Shown: positions 1 to 6,536 of the stretch, one piece after another
Numbering within the stretch: the stretch's first letter is position 1
How the letters are laid out: each line of letters begins with the position of its first letter
Source: Bacilli bacterium
Lineage (GTDB): Bacteria; Bacillota_I; Bacilli_A; RF39; UBA660
Direction: 5' to 3'
Assembly (NCBI GenBank): GCA_028685445.1
Contig: JAQUDY010000056.1
Coordinates: forward strand, 1 to 6,604
DNA length: 6,604 nucleotides
The notes under the pieces: generated by a model
Told to the model about the DNA's origin: nothing
Databases searched by the model: none
What the model saw: only the letters and a program-made list of their open reading frames with translations
Position numbers and translations under genes: made by a program

Positions 1-1
1 A

Positions 2-1612
2 TCACTTTCTGGCAATTCAAGAGCGGTATTTGAGTATTTTATAGGATATAAATTAGGACTTACTGCAACACCTAAAAACTATTTGAAAAACCTAAAGGTA
101 GATGAAAATGATATAAGAGAAATAGAAAGAAGAAAACTGTTAGATACATATCATACTTTTGGTTGTGATAGTGGTAACCCAACATTTAGTTATACTTTAA
201 AAGATGGAGTAGAAGATAAAATATTGGTAAATCCCATAATTGTTGATGCAAGAACAGATATAACAACAGAACTATTGTCTAAAGAAGGATTAATAGTAAA
301 AGTTGATGGAGATGAATCTGAAATAGTACAAGAAGTAAATAGTTTAGATTATGGAAAAGAAGAACAAATATTTAATGCTAAAAGTTTTGAAAGAAAGTTT
401 TTCTCTGATGAAACTAATAGAGTGCTATGTGAAACTTTTATGAAAAATGCTTTAAGAGATCCAATAACTAATGAGATAGGTAAAAGTATAATATTTTGTG
501 TAAATAGAAAACATGCAGTAAAAGTTACAGAAATATTAAATCAAATATCAGAGGCTATGTATCCAAATAAATATAATTCTGATTTTGCAGTGCAGATAAC
601 TTCCAATATACCGTTAGCACAAGATATGACAATAAGTTTTGCAAATAATAATTTGAATGGTAAAACTAAATTTATAGAAGACTATGAATCAAGTAAAACG
701 AGAATAGCTGTAACTGTTGGAATGATGACTACTGGATATGACTGTAGAGATATACTAAATGTAGGATTGTTTAGACCAATATATTCTCCTTCTGAATTTA
801 TACAAATAAAAGGAAGAGGAACTAGAATATATGACTTTAAGTATGAAGATATAAAGAAACCTAAAAAGACATTTAAATTGTTTGATTATTTTGCTGTATG
901 TGAGTTCTTTGAAAAAGATTATAAGTATGATGAAGTTTTAAAATTACCTAAAATAACTCAAAGAAAAGATATATTAAGTTCAGATATAGATAATGAAATT
1001 ATAAAAGAATTGCATATAAAATATACTGGAAAAGATGAATTATGTGCTATGGAAGAAACACCTCCATATATAATGAAGATAGATAAAGAATATTACACAG
1101 ATTTTGAAACAATGATTAAAAATGATGAACAAGCTAAATTATATATTGATAGTGAAGATGTTGAAAATTTAACTTGGTATATTAAAGAAAATATATTTGA
1201 TAAACCAAATGAATATTATAATCCACAAAATTTGAGCACTAAATTAGGATTAGATAGAAGATTAACTGTTCGAGAAATAGTTGAAAAAATACTTGGATAT
1301 ATACCAGGGTTTAAAACTAAAAAAGAATTATTAGAAAATGAGTTTGATAATTTTAAATTATTAAATAAGGATGAATTATCAGAATACGCAGATAAAATAG
1401 GTGATATTAAAATGATATTTGAAGCATATATAACCGACAGAAATATGAGAGAATATATGAAAGAGGGAAGGTTTAATGATTTAATTAATTCTCCTTTAAA
1501 AGAGCCATTAAAAAGTATTGTGAACATTAAATTAAAGAATAGAACTGTAATAAAGTATATTGTAGATTATGTATTAGAGAATGATATAAATTGTGACAAA
1601 TTTGTAGCATAG
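2..1612 (+). CDS. hsdR: Type I restriction enzyme subunit R (HsdR), 5' end cut by window edge
   Basis: This is the motor and cleavage subunit of a type I restriction-modification enzyme, which translocates DNA by ATP hydrolysis and cuts unmodified DNA. The frame is open from base 2, so the 536 visible residues are the C-terminal part of a longer protein. Visible SF2 helicase features are the SGNSRAVFEYF segment and motif III GLTATP (residues 19-24), a motif IV-like KSIIFCVNRKHA (161-172), motif V (MMTTGYDC, about 241-248) and motif VI QIKGRGTR (268-275). The last 200 residues (with TVREIVEKILGYIPGF) resemble the C-terminal domain of EcoEI/EcoAI-type HsdR. The N-terminal nuclease domain and Walker A lie outside the window, so activity cannot be judged. 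The TTG at 83 is not a start, because the reading frame and helicase motif III extend upstream of it. The stop codon touches the ribosome binding site of the next gene, suggesting co-transcription. Confidence 0.93.
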   Translation, partial: SLSGNSRAVFEYFIGYKLGLTATPKNYLKNLKVDENDIREIERRKLLDTYHTFGCDSGNPTFSYTLKDGVEDKILVNPIIVDARTDITTELLSKEGLIVKVDGDESEIVQEVNSLDYGKEEQIFNAKSFERKFFSDETNRVLCETFMKNALRDPITNEIGKSIIFCVNRKHAVKVTEILNQISEAMYPNKYNSDFAVQITSNIPLAQDMTISFANNNLNGKTKFIEDYESSKTRIAVTVGMMTTGYDCRDILNVGLFRPIYSPSEFIQIKGRGTRIYDFKYEDIKKPKKTFKLFDYFAVCEFFEKDYKYDEVLKLPKITQRKDILSSDIDNEIIKELHIKYTGKDELCAMEETPPYIMKIDKEYYTDFETMIKNDEQAKLYIDSEDVENLTWYIKENIFDKPNEYYNPQNLSTKLGLDRRLTVREIVEKILGYIPGFKTKKELLENEFDNFKLLNKDELSEYADKIGDIKMIFEAYITDRNMREYMKEGRFNDLINSPLKEPLKSIVNIKLKNRTVIKYIVDYVLENDINCDKFVA

Positions 1613-1617
1613 GGGGG
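1611..1617 (+). promoter_or_regulatory. G-rich ribosome binding site overlapping hsdR stop
   Basis: AGGGGGG lies 10 nt before the ATG at 1628 and its first bases are part of the hsdR TAG stop. This favours translational coupling of hsdR to the small downstream gene. It contains a run of six G in an otherwise AT-rich region. The hsdM-hsdS fusion has a similar G5 site at 3350-3354. Confidence 0.6.
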
Positions 1618-1627
1618 ATGTTTAAAT

Positions 1628-2197
1628 ATGACAGAAGAATACATAAAGATTGTAAATAAAGATATTGAATATTGTAAAAAATTGATATCTTCAGGAAATG
1701 CTACAGAAAGAGATTTTTATGATATAGTAGCTAAATATGAAATGGAATATCCTAACATAAGAAGAGGTTTTACTTATGACCCTTATTTATCAGATTCATC
1801 AGAACAAAATGAAGTCAGTAATGTTAAAGTATTATTAGGAAAATTGGAGTTAATATTAGCTAAAGGTAAAAATGTGGAAGAACCTATAAATCAAGAATCA
1901 AATATTAATAGTTATCCTCACATAAATATTAACAATATAAATAATAATACAAATACAATTAATATAGAATTAGAATTTGAAAGCATTATTGAAAGTATTA
2001 ATAAAGATACTCATATTGGTAGAAATGAAAAGGATGAAATAATAAATAAAGTTAAAGAGCTAGAAAAAATAGCAAAACAAAAAGAAGATAAGTGTAAAAA
2101 ATGGGAAAAAATCAAACCTATTGCAATATGGCTTTTTGATAAAGGTGTAGATGTTGCAATACAATTATTGCCTTTAATATTACAAATTCTAAAATAA
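1628..2197 (+). CDS. Hypothetical protein with Asn-rich linker and hydrophobic C-terminal helix
   Basis: I do not recognise a named family for the whole protein. Its 189 residues divide into three parts: an N-terminal helical region (1-80, with ERDFYDIVAKYE at 27-38 and YPNIRRGFTYDPY at 41-53); a low-complexity Asn/Ile-rich linker (about 91-113); and a charged helical hairpin (114-160) leading into a hydrophobic C-terminus (161-189, with WLFDKGVDVAIQLLPLILQIL). From memory, the linker-hairpin-KWE-DKGVDVAI-LLPLIL arrangement recurs at the C-terminus of several defence-island proteins with unrelated N-termini, which suggests an exchangeable oligomerisation or membrane-contact module. That is inference. 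The start at 1628 is supported by the G-rich ribosome binding site at 1611-1617. The gene follows hsdR by 15 bp and precedes a new promoter, so it probably belongs to the hsdR transcript. Confidence 0.8.
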   Translation: MTEEYIKIVNKDIEYCKKLISSGNATERDFYDIVAKYEMEYPNIRRGFTYDPYLSDSSEQNEVSNVKVLLGKLELILAKGKNVEEPINQESNINSYPHININNINNNTNTINIELEFESIIESINKDTHIGRNEKDEIINKVKELEKIAKQKEDKCKKWEKIKPIAIWLFDKGVDVAIQLLPLILQILK

Positions 2198-2238
2198 TAA
2201 TTAATAATTATAAAGATGCTAAAAAGAAGGAAAATAGG

Positions 2239-2269
2239 TATTATTTTATTAAAATATCATAAAATAATA
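2239..2269. repeat. 11-bp all-A/T inverted repeat
   Basis: TATTATTTTAT (2239-2249) is perfectly complementary to ATAAAATAATA (2259-2269) across a 9-nt spacer. It lies between the 189-residue protein gene and the abiF promoter. The stem has no G-C pair and no U run follows, so it is a poor intrinsic terminator. It may slow read-through from hsdR, or may be chance in AT-rich DNA. Confidence 0.35.
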
Positions 2270-2299
2270 GTGTAAATATTAAAAATAATATATAAAGTG

Positions 2300-2312
2300 T
2301 TGACATTGTCAA
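2300..2312. promoter_or_regulatory. Perfect palindrome over the -35 box, candidate operator
   Basis: TTGACA-T-TGTCAA is a perfect 6+6 bp inverted repeat whose left half is the -35 box. A dimeric regulator bound here would block RNA polymerase. No obvious regulator gene is in the window, and one arm being a consensus -35 hexamer makes partial coincidence possible. Confidence 0.4.
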
Positions 2313-2328
2313 ATATATATATTATAAT
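2300..2328 (+). promoter_or_regulatory. Consensus sigma-A promoter upstream of the Abi_2 gene
   Basis: TTGACA at 2300-2305 and TATAAT at 2323-2328 match the vegetative consensus at all twelve positions, with the optimal 17-bp spacing. Transcription should begin near 2333-2335, about 70 nt before the abiF start codon and about 10 nt before the hairpin at 2345. The promoter separates abiF, the methylase-specificity fusion and the DUF6414-like gene from hsdR, so they can be expressed independently of it. Confidence 0.88.
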
Positions 2329-2334
2329 ATTTAT

Positions 2335-2376
2335 AGTAGATCGTACCTTGGTAACCTTCGGGCCCAAGGTCTTTTT
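2335..2376 (+). ncRNA. Candidate short structured RNA upstream of abiF
   Basis: The promoter at 2300-2328 would start an RNA near 2335. The only structure before the HEPN gene is a hairpin (2345-2370) ending in C and five T. If transcription stops there, the product is about 42 nt: a short AU-rich 5' tail and one hairpin with a possible UUCG tetraloop. Abi_2/AbiF HEPN proteins have, to my recollection, been reported to act with a small upstream RNA that restrains them. Position, size and strong promoter fit such an RNA, but no sequence family is recognised and the 3' end is predicted only. The alternative is a transcriptional attenuator for the downstream operon. Confidence 0.5.
2345..2376 (+). 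terminator. Hairpin plus T run in the abiF leader (terminator or attenuator)
   Basis: ACCTTGG (2345-2351) pairs with CCAAGGT (2364-2370). The 12-nt interior can close two more C-G pairs (2355-2356 with 2361-2362) around TTCG, the stable UUCG tetraloop. CTTTTT follows at 2371-2376. The stem is GC-richer than all surrounding sequence. The T run is short, so termination is probably partial, which would allow read-through into abiF. Confidence 0.6.
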
Positions 2377-2392
2377 ATACCCAAAATTAGAT

Positions 2393-2397
2393 AGGAG
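2393..2397 (+). promoter_or_regulatory. Ribosome binding site of the Abi_2 gene
   Basis: AGGAG lies 8 nt before ATG 2406. It lies downstream of the leader hairpin and is not contained in it, so the hairpin itself would not mask translation initiation. Confidence 0.75.
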
Positions 2398-2405
2398 TAC
2401 TTTAA

Positions 2406-3341
2406 ATGAAAGAATTTAAGACAGTTAAAGAACAGATAAATATATTAAAAAGTAGAGGTTTAATAATAGACAATGAAACAGAAGTTTCAAAAATATTAGA
2501 AGTTGAAAATTACTATAATCTTATAAATGGGTATAAGGAATTATTTATAGAAAAAGATAATGATTTAAATGAGAAATTCATTGAAAATACTGATTTCAAC
2601 GAAATATATGTACTATACTTATATGATAGAAATTTAAGAAATATATTTATGAAATATGTTTTGAATATAGAAAATTATCTGAAAACAAGAATAGTTTATG
2701 AGTTTTCATCACACTATGGACATACTGATTATTTAAAACAAGAAAATTTTAATAATGTTGATAAATATAAAATAGAAGCAATTGATAAATTGATAAATGA
2801 TATAAATTTAGATATAGAAAATCAAAAATTAAATGGTAAGGACATGCTGGTTCATTATTCGAATAATCATAAATATATACCTTTATGGGTTCTAAGTATT
2901 ATAATCACTTTTGGGAAATTATCAAAATTCTATCAATTAATGAAAAACAAACAACAATGTGCGATTAGTAAAAATTATAATCTTAACCCTTATGTCATAA
3001 TAACATATATGAAATCGTTAACAATAGTAAGGAACTTGTGTGCACATGCCGAAAGATTATACAATATAAGATTAAAATCAAAAATACATGATGATGATAT
3101 TCATAAAAAATTGAATTTAATGAAAAATGCCAGTGGAAATTTTGTACAAGGCAATAATGATTTATTTTCTATAGTTATCATATTAAAAAAATTATTATCA
3201 AAAGAAGAATTTGAAATTTTTTTCAGAGAGCTTACAATTGAAACAGATATAATTATTAGTAAAATAGATAAAAGTGATTCAAAACAATTACTTAAAGCTA
3301 TGGGATTTCCAAAAAATTATAAAGATATATTGAATTATTGA
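2406..3341 (+). CDS. abiF: Abi_2 (AbiD/AbiF) family HEPN abortive-infection protein
   Basis: This is predicted to be a HEPN-fold RNase toxin that stops growth of phage-infected cells by cutting RNA. The 311 residues are typical of Abi_2 proteins. Visible family features are the N-terminal VKEQINILKSRGLII segment (7-21), the YYNLINGYKELF motif (36-47), YDRNLRNIFMKYVLNIENYLKTRI (73-96), PLWVLSIIITFGKLSKFYQLM (159-179) and the C-terminal LLKAMGFPKNY (295-305). The HEPN signature R-x4-H is intact as RNLCAH, with Arg209 and His214. The gene has its own promoter, a leader hairpin and a good ribosome binding site, and the methylase-specificity fusion starts 18 bp after its stop, so they are probably co-transcribed. 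It is nested between hsdR and hsdM. The family assignment is firm; RNase activity, target and any RNA partner are inferred. The symbol is given at family level. Confidence 0.9.
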   Translation: MKEFKTVKEQINILKSRGLIIDNETEVSKILEVENYYNLINGYKELFIEKDNDLNEKFIENTDFNEIYVLYLYDRNLRNIFMKYVLNIENYLKTRIVYEFSSHYGHTDYLKQENFNNVDKYKIEAIDKLINDINLDIENQKLNGKDMLVHYSNNHKYIPLWVLSIIITFGKLSKFYQLMKNKQQCAISKNYNLNPYVIITYMKSLTIVRNLCAHAERLYNIRLKSKIHDDDIHKKLNLMKNASGNFVQGNNDLFSIVIILKKLLSKEEFEIFFRELTIETDIIISKIDKSDSKQLLKAMGFPKNYKDILNY

Positions 3342-3349
3342 AAAAACAA

Positions 3350-3354
3350 GGGGG
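3350..3354 (+). promoter_or_regulatory. G-rich ribosome binding site of the hsdM-hsdS fusion
   Basis: GGGGG (within AAGGGGG) lies 5 nt before ATG 3360 in the 18-bp gap after abiF. No promoter is visible in that gap, so the methylase depends on transcription from the abiF promoter or further upstream. Confidence 0.65.
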
Positions 3355-3359
3355 ATAAG

Positions 3360-5312
3360 ATGTTAGATATAGAAACAAGAAAAAGGATAGACAATGCGAG
3401 AGATATATTAGTTGGTAAAATACCTGTGCCTAATATACAAGTAGAACAAATAACTTTAGCATTATTATATAAATTTATGGATGATATAGATCACCAAACA
3501 ATAATGTTGGGAGGTAATCCTACATATTTTTCAGGAGACTATGAAAAATATAGTTTTAAAAATATAATGAGCAAAGAGGTGGGATCTCAAACAAGATTCA
3601 ATCTATATTCGGAAGCACTAGAAAAAATGTATTCACATAAAGACTTACCACAAACATTTAAAGATATATTTAAAAATGCAACAATACCATATAAAGATCC
3701 TGAAACGTTAACACTATTTTTAAAAGAAATAGAATATTTCTCTTATGAAGATAGTGAAAAATTAGGAGATGCATATGAGTACCTACTAAGTGTATTAAGT
3801 GCTCAAGGTGGACTAGGTCAATTTAGAACACCAAGACATATTATAGATTTTATTGTTAAAGTAGTAAATCCAAATAAAGATAGTAAAATATTAGATCCTG
3901 CATGTGGTACGGCTGGCTTCTTAATATCAGCATATAAACACATATTGGAACAAAATAAAAACGATAAAGAACAATTACAGTTAGACTATAATGAAAGAAT
4001 TAAAATATTAGATAATATAACAGGATATGATATAGAACCTTCTATGGTTAAAATAGCAGAAATGAATATGTTTTTACATGGATGTAATAATCCAAAAATA
4101 CATGAATATGATACATTAACTTCTGATGATAGATGGGATGATAAATATGATGTAATCTTAGCTAATCCACCATTTATGACACCAAAAGGCGGAATAACAC
4201 CACATAAAAGATTTAGTGTGAAAGCTAATAGGTCTGAGGTGTTATTTGTCGATTATATTATGGAACATTTAAAAAGAGATGGAAGAGCTGGCATAATTGT
4301 ACCTGAAGGCATAGTATTTCAAACTTCTAATGCATATAAAGATTTAAGAAAACAACTTATAGATTCAAACTCACTATATGCAGTTATATCATTACCATCT
4401 GGAGTGTTTCAACCTTATTCTGGAGTTAAAACAAGTATATTATTATTATATAAAACATTAGCAAAACAAACAGATAGTATATTATTTATAAAAGTAGAAA
4501 ACGATGGTTATAGTTTAGGAGCTAATAGAGCTGAAGTTAAATTAAATGATTTACCAAAAGTAGTAGAAATAATATCAAGACATAAAGAGGCAATTGTAAA
4601 TAATAAAGAGTTTATATTATCCGTTGAAGAAGAAAAAATAATCAACCTAGTAAAAAAAGAAGAGTTACAGAACACAGATTATATATTAGCTGGAGATAGA
4701 TATAGAAAAAATGATGTTACAATTAATAGTGACTATGATATAGTTAAAATCGAAGATATAGTTGATATATATAATGGCTCAACACCACTTAAGTCAAATA
4801 ATCTTTATTGGGATAATGGCAATATCCCGTGGTTTACTATTGAAGATATTCGAATACAGGGCAGGGTTATTAAAGAAACTAGACAATTCATTACTGAAAA
4901 AGCATTAAATGAAACTAGCGTAAAACTTCTTCCTAAAAACACTATATTATTATGTTGTACTGCTTCAGTAGGTGAATATGCAATAACAGATATTGAATTA
5001 ACGACTAATCAACAGTTTAATGGCTTAGTAGTTAAAAATGAATACAAAGAAAAAGTTAATCCCAAATATTTATTTTATATATCAGATAATTTTAAAGAAG
5101 AATTAAATAGATTATCTGGAACAACGTCTTTCCAATTTGTATCAGTTAAAAATTTGAAACAAGTTCAAATACCACTACCAACAATAGAAATACAAAATGA
5201 AATAGTATCAGAAATAGGAAAATATCAAAAAATTATAGAGCAAAATAAAAAATTAATCGAAATATATGAAAGTAAGATAAAAGAAAAATTAGATAAGATT
5301 TGGAAAAAATAA
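3360..5312 (+). CDS. hsdMS: Type I methylase HsdM fused to a single-TRD HsdS
   Basis: This 650-residue chain joins the modification and specificity subunits of a type I system. Residues 1-150 look like the HsdM N-terminal helical domain. The N6-adenine methylase core follows, with QFRTPRH (154-160), SAM-binding motif I DPACGTAGF (179-187) and catalytic motif IV NPPF (269-272). SPLQ-like FIRST-half landmarks continue with IIVPEGIVF (312-320) and LPSGVFQPYSGVKTSILLLY (345-364). After a linker (NTDYILAGDRYR, 438-449), one HsdS target-recognition domain runs from about 460 to 610 (VKIEDIVDIYNGSTP; TTNQQFNGL). A single helical spacer with coiled-coil character (611-649) completes the chain. A normal HsdS has two recognition domains, so this half-S form should pair with a second copy and read a symmetric, interrupted site. 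No frameshift is seen and all motifs are intact. Confidence 0.93.
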   Translation: MLDIETRKRIDNARDILVGKIPVPNIQVEQITLALLYKFMDDIDHQTIMLGGNPTYFSGDYEKYSFKNIMSKEVGSQTRFNLYSEALEKMYSHKDLPQTFKDIFKNATIPYKDPETLTLFLKEIEYFSYEDSEKLGDAYEYLLSVLSAQGGLGQFRTPRHIIDFIVKVVNPNKDSKILDPACGTAGFLISAYKHILEQNKNDKEQLQLDYNERIKILDNITGYDIEPSMVKIAEMNMFLHGCNNPKIHEYDTLTSDDRWDDKYDVILANPPFMTPKGGITPHKRFSVKANRSEVLFVDYIMEHLKRDGRAGIIVPEGIVFQTSNAYKDLRKQLIDSNSLYAVISLPSGVFQPYSGVKTSILLLYKTLAKQTDSILFIKVENDGYSLGANRAEVKLNDLPKVVEIISRHKEAIVNNKEFILSVEEEKIINLVKKEELQNTDYILAGDRYRKNDVTINSDYDIVKIEDIVDIYNGSTPLKSNNLYWDNGNIPWFTIEDIRIQGRVIKETRQFITEKALNETSVKLLPKNTILLCCTASVGEYAITDIELTTNQQFNGLVVKNEYKEKVNPKYLFYISDNFKEELNRLSGTTSFQFVSVKNLKQVQIPLPTIEIQNEIVSEIGKYQKIIEQNKKLIEIYESKIKEKLDKIWKK

Positions 5313-5324
5313 ATTGTATAGAAT

Positions 5325-5330
5325 AGGAGG
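5325..5330 (+). promoter_or_regulatory. Ribosome binding site that fixes the start of the DUF6414-like gene
   Basis: AGGAGG, the full consensus, lies 7 nt before ATG 5338. This favours 5338 over the in-frame TTG at 5314, which begins only two bases after the preceding stop, has no purine-rich site of its own and would place this AGGAGG inside the coding region. Confidence 0.85.
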
Positions 5331-5337
5331 AAAATTT

Positions 5338-6207
5338 ATGTGTTTATTCAAAAAAACAAAAATAGAAGTGCAAACTAAACTTATATTTCCAATATATTTA
5401 GATACTATGAGAATAAAAGACACTTTAGCAATATTAAATAATGGTATAACTAGCATGTATTCTGTAACAAAGGATATTACTAACCAATTAGAAAACCAAA
5501 AAGGAATAAAAGCTAGTGGGGATTTATATAAAGTAGAGTTAGGTACGAATATACAAAAATCTAATTCGTATACTGATAAGCAAAGTGAACAATATGAGAG
5601 AATACACACAGATACTTCTTTGTTCCATATGATTTTAAAAGAATTTAATCAAAGCAATAGAATTAAAAATATTTGTAATGAAACAGACATTATAAACTCA
5701 AATGAAGGAGACATTGTTTTAATTGAAGGTAATATATTTGGCAATGAATTAGGTAATACCTTTGCTAAAATCAGATTGGGAATTGAAGCATATTCAAAAT
5801 TTGATAAATCTGGACAAAGTCAAAAGGTAGTAAAACAATTAAATATGGTTGAAGATATGATGAAAAATAAGGACGTATTTACTAATTCTTTAAATATGAT
5901 ATGTAAGATAGCTGATGAAAAAGAAATTTTGTTGTTGCTAGACCAAAAATATTTAATTGGAGATACCGGAATAGAACTTGCACACGGAAAGTTTAAAGTT
6001 TTAGGAATAGTTTATGAAAAAATACATGCTACAAATACAATAAATTTAAATCGTGATACTTTATTCGGAATATTTGATGAAGAAACGGTTAATACAATAT
6101 ATAAAAGTATTAATGAAGATTTAGGTAAAAAACTCAATATTCCTGAGGCAAGAAGAAGTATAAGTGGCCCTACACTTGGTATTTTGCCTATAGCAATATA
6201 TTTATAA
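5338..6207 (+). CDS. DUF6414-like protein of unknown function
   Basis: This protein of 289 residues appears, from memory of the family pattern, to belong to the DUF6414 group often seen in defence islands. Recognised features are the N-terminal FPIYLDTMRIKDTLAIL (17-33), where an IYL motif is followed by a short helix and a 'glycine' turn, a polar middle segment, HTDTSLFHMILKEF (90-103), EGDIVLIEGNIF (about 134-145) and the C-terminal PTLGILPIAIYL, which ends at the last residue. No signal peptide, membrane segment or catalytic motif is visible, so it is likely cytosolic. It starts 25 bp after the methylase-specificity fusion with a consensus ribosome binding site and is the last gene of the operon. 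Its role is unknown; an accessory or sensor role with the restriction or abortive-infection proteins is inferred only from position. Confidence 0.75.
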   Translation: MCLFKKTKIEVQTKLIFPIYLDTMRIKDTLAILNNGITSMYSVTKDITNQLENQKGIKASGDLYKVELGTNIQKSNSYTDKQSEQYERIHTDTSLFHMILKEFNQSNRIKNICNETDIINSNEGDIVLIEGNIFGNELGNTFAKIRLGIEAYSKFDKSGQSQKVVKQLNMVEDMMKNKDVFTNSLNMICKIADEKEILLLLDQKYLIGDTGIELAHGKFKVLGIVYEKIHATNTINLNRDTLFGIFDEETVNTIYKSINEDLGKKLNIPEARRSISGPTLGILPIAIYL

Positions 6208-6233
6208 ATTTAAGTACACATTTTCAACCCTAA

Positions 6234-6254
6234 TGACTGCAAATTGACTGCAAA
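6234..6254 (+). repeat. Tandem TGACTGCAAA repeats
   Basis: TGACTGCAAA occurs at 6234-6243 and again at 6245-6254, an 11-bp period close to one DNA turn. Related copies are ACTGCAAA at 6383-6390 and TGACTGCA at 6481-6488, all on the same strand. Evenly phased short repeats can be recombinase arm sites or regulator sites, but no integrase is visible here. Confidence 0.6.
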
Positions 6255-6536
6255 GCGTAACGATATTCAATGAATTTTGATGTATTTGATTAAGAAATAG
6301 GTATACAATAAACATAGCTTAAATGCTACGTACTAAGCCTTTTGGTGAGTTAATGTACTTATTTGCATCTCATGATTTTTTAACTGCAAACTGAAATACC
6401 AACGGTTCAAGTCAAAAACAGTGCCTACAAATGGCTTTAAATCAACATTCCTACTTTCTGCAGATAGGGTCTTTTTACAATGACTGCAGCCCGCAACAAT
6501 AATAACAACAAAATATTAAAAAATACATAAAATCTC

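Noticed and set aside
1216..1527. Reverse-strand open frame of 103 codons
   Set aside because: It lies wholly within the conserved C-terminal part of hsdR, has no ribosome binding site of note and reads as low-complexity Leu/Ile/Ser/Asn, the usual shadow of AT-rich coding sequence.
83..1612. TTG at 83 as the start of hsdR
   Set aside because: The frame is open back to base 2 and encodes helicase motif III (GLTATP) and the preceding conserved segment, so the protein starts outside the window.
1618..1659. ATG at 1618 as an alternative start after hsdR
   Set aside because: It is in a different frame, reads only 13 codons before a stop and lies within the ribosome binding region of the gene at 1628.
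5314..5337. TTG at 5314 as the start of the DUF6414-like gene
   Set aside because: ATG 5338 has a consensus AGGAGG at ideal spacing, and the extra eight residues would encode that site itself.
5289..5609. Reverse-strand open frame of 106 codons
   Set aside because: It overlaps the end of hsdMS and the start of the DUF6414-like gene, both well supported. Its hydrophobic composition is a shadow of the opposite strand.
6234..6254. CRISPR array
   Set aside because: Only two short repeats one base apart, with no spacers of regular length.
6404..6413. GGTTCAAGTC resembling a tRNA T-loop
   Set aside because: The flanking bases do not form the 5-bp T stem, and no acceptor, D or anticodon arm is present, so it is not a tRNA. 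It could be an att-like fragment, but nothing else supports that.
6333..6515. Reverse-strand open frame of 60 codons with a lipobox-like IVAGC
   Set aside because: No ATG, GTG or TTG start occurs before the lipobox-like segment, and a stop precedes it directly. The residues after it match no family I know. It could be a decayed remnant but cannot be supported as a gene.
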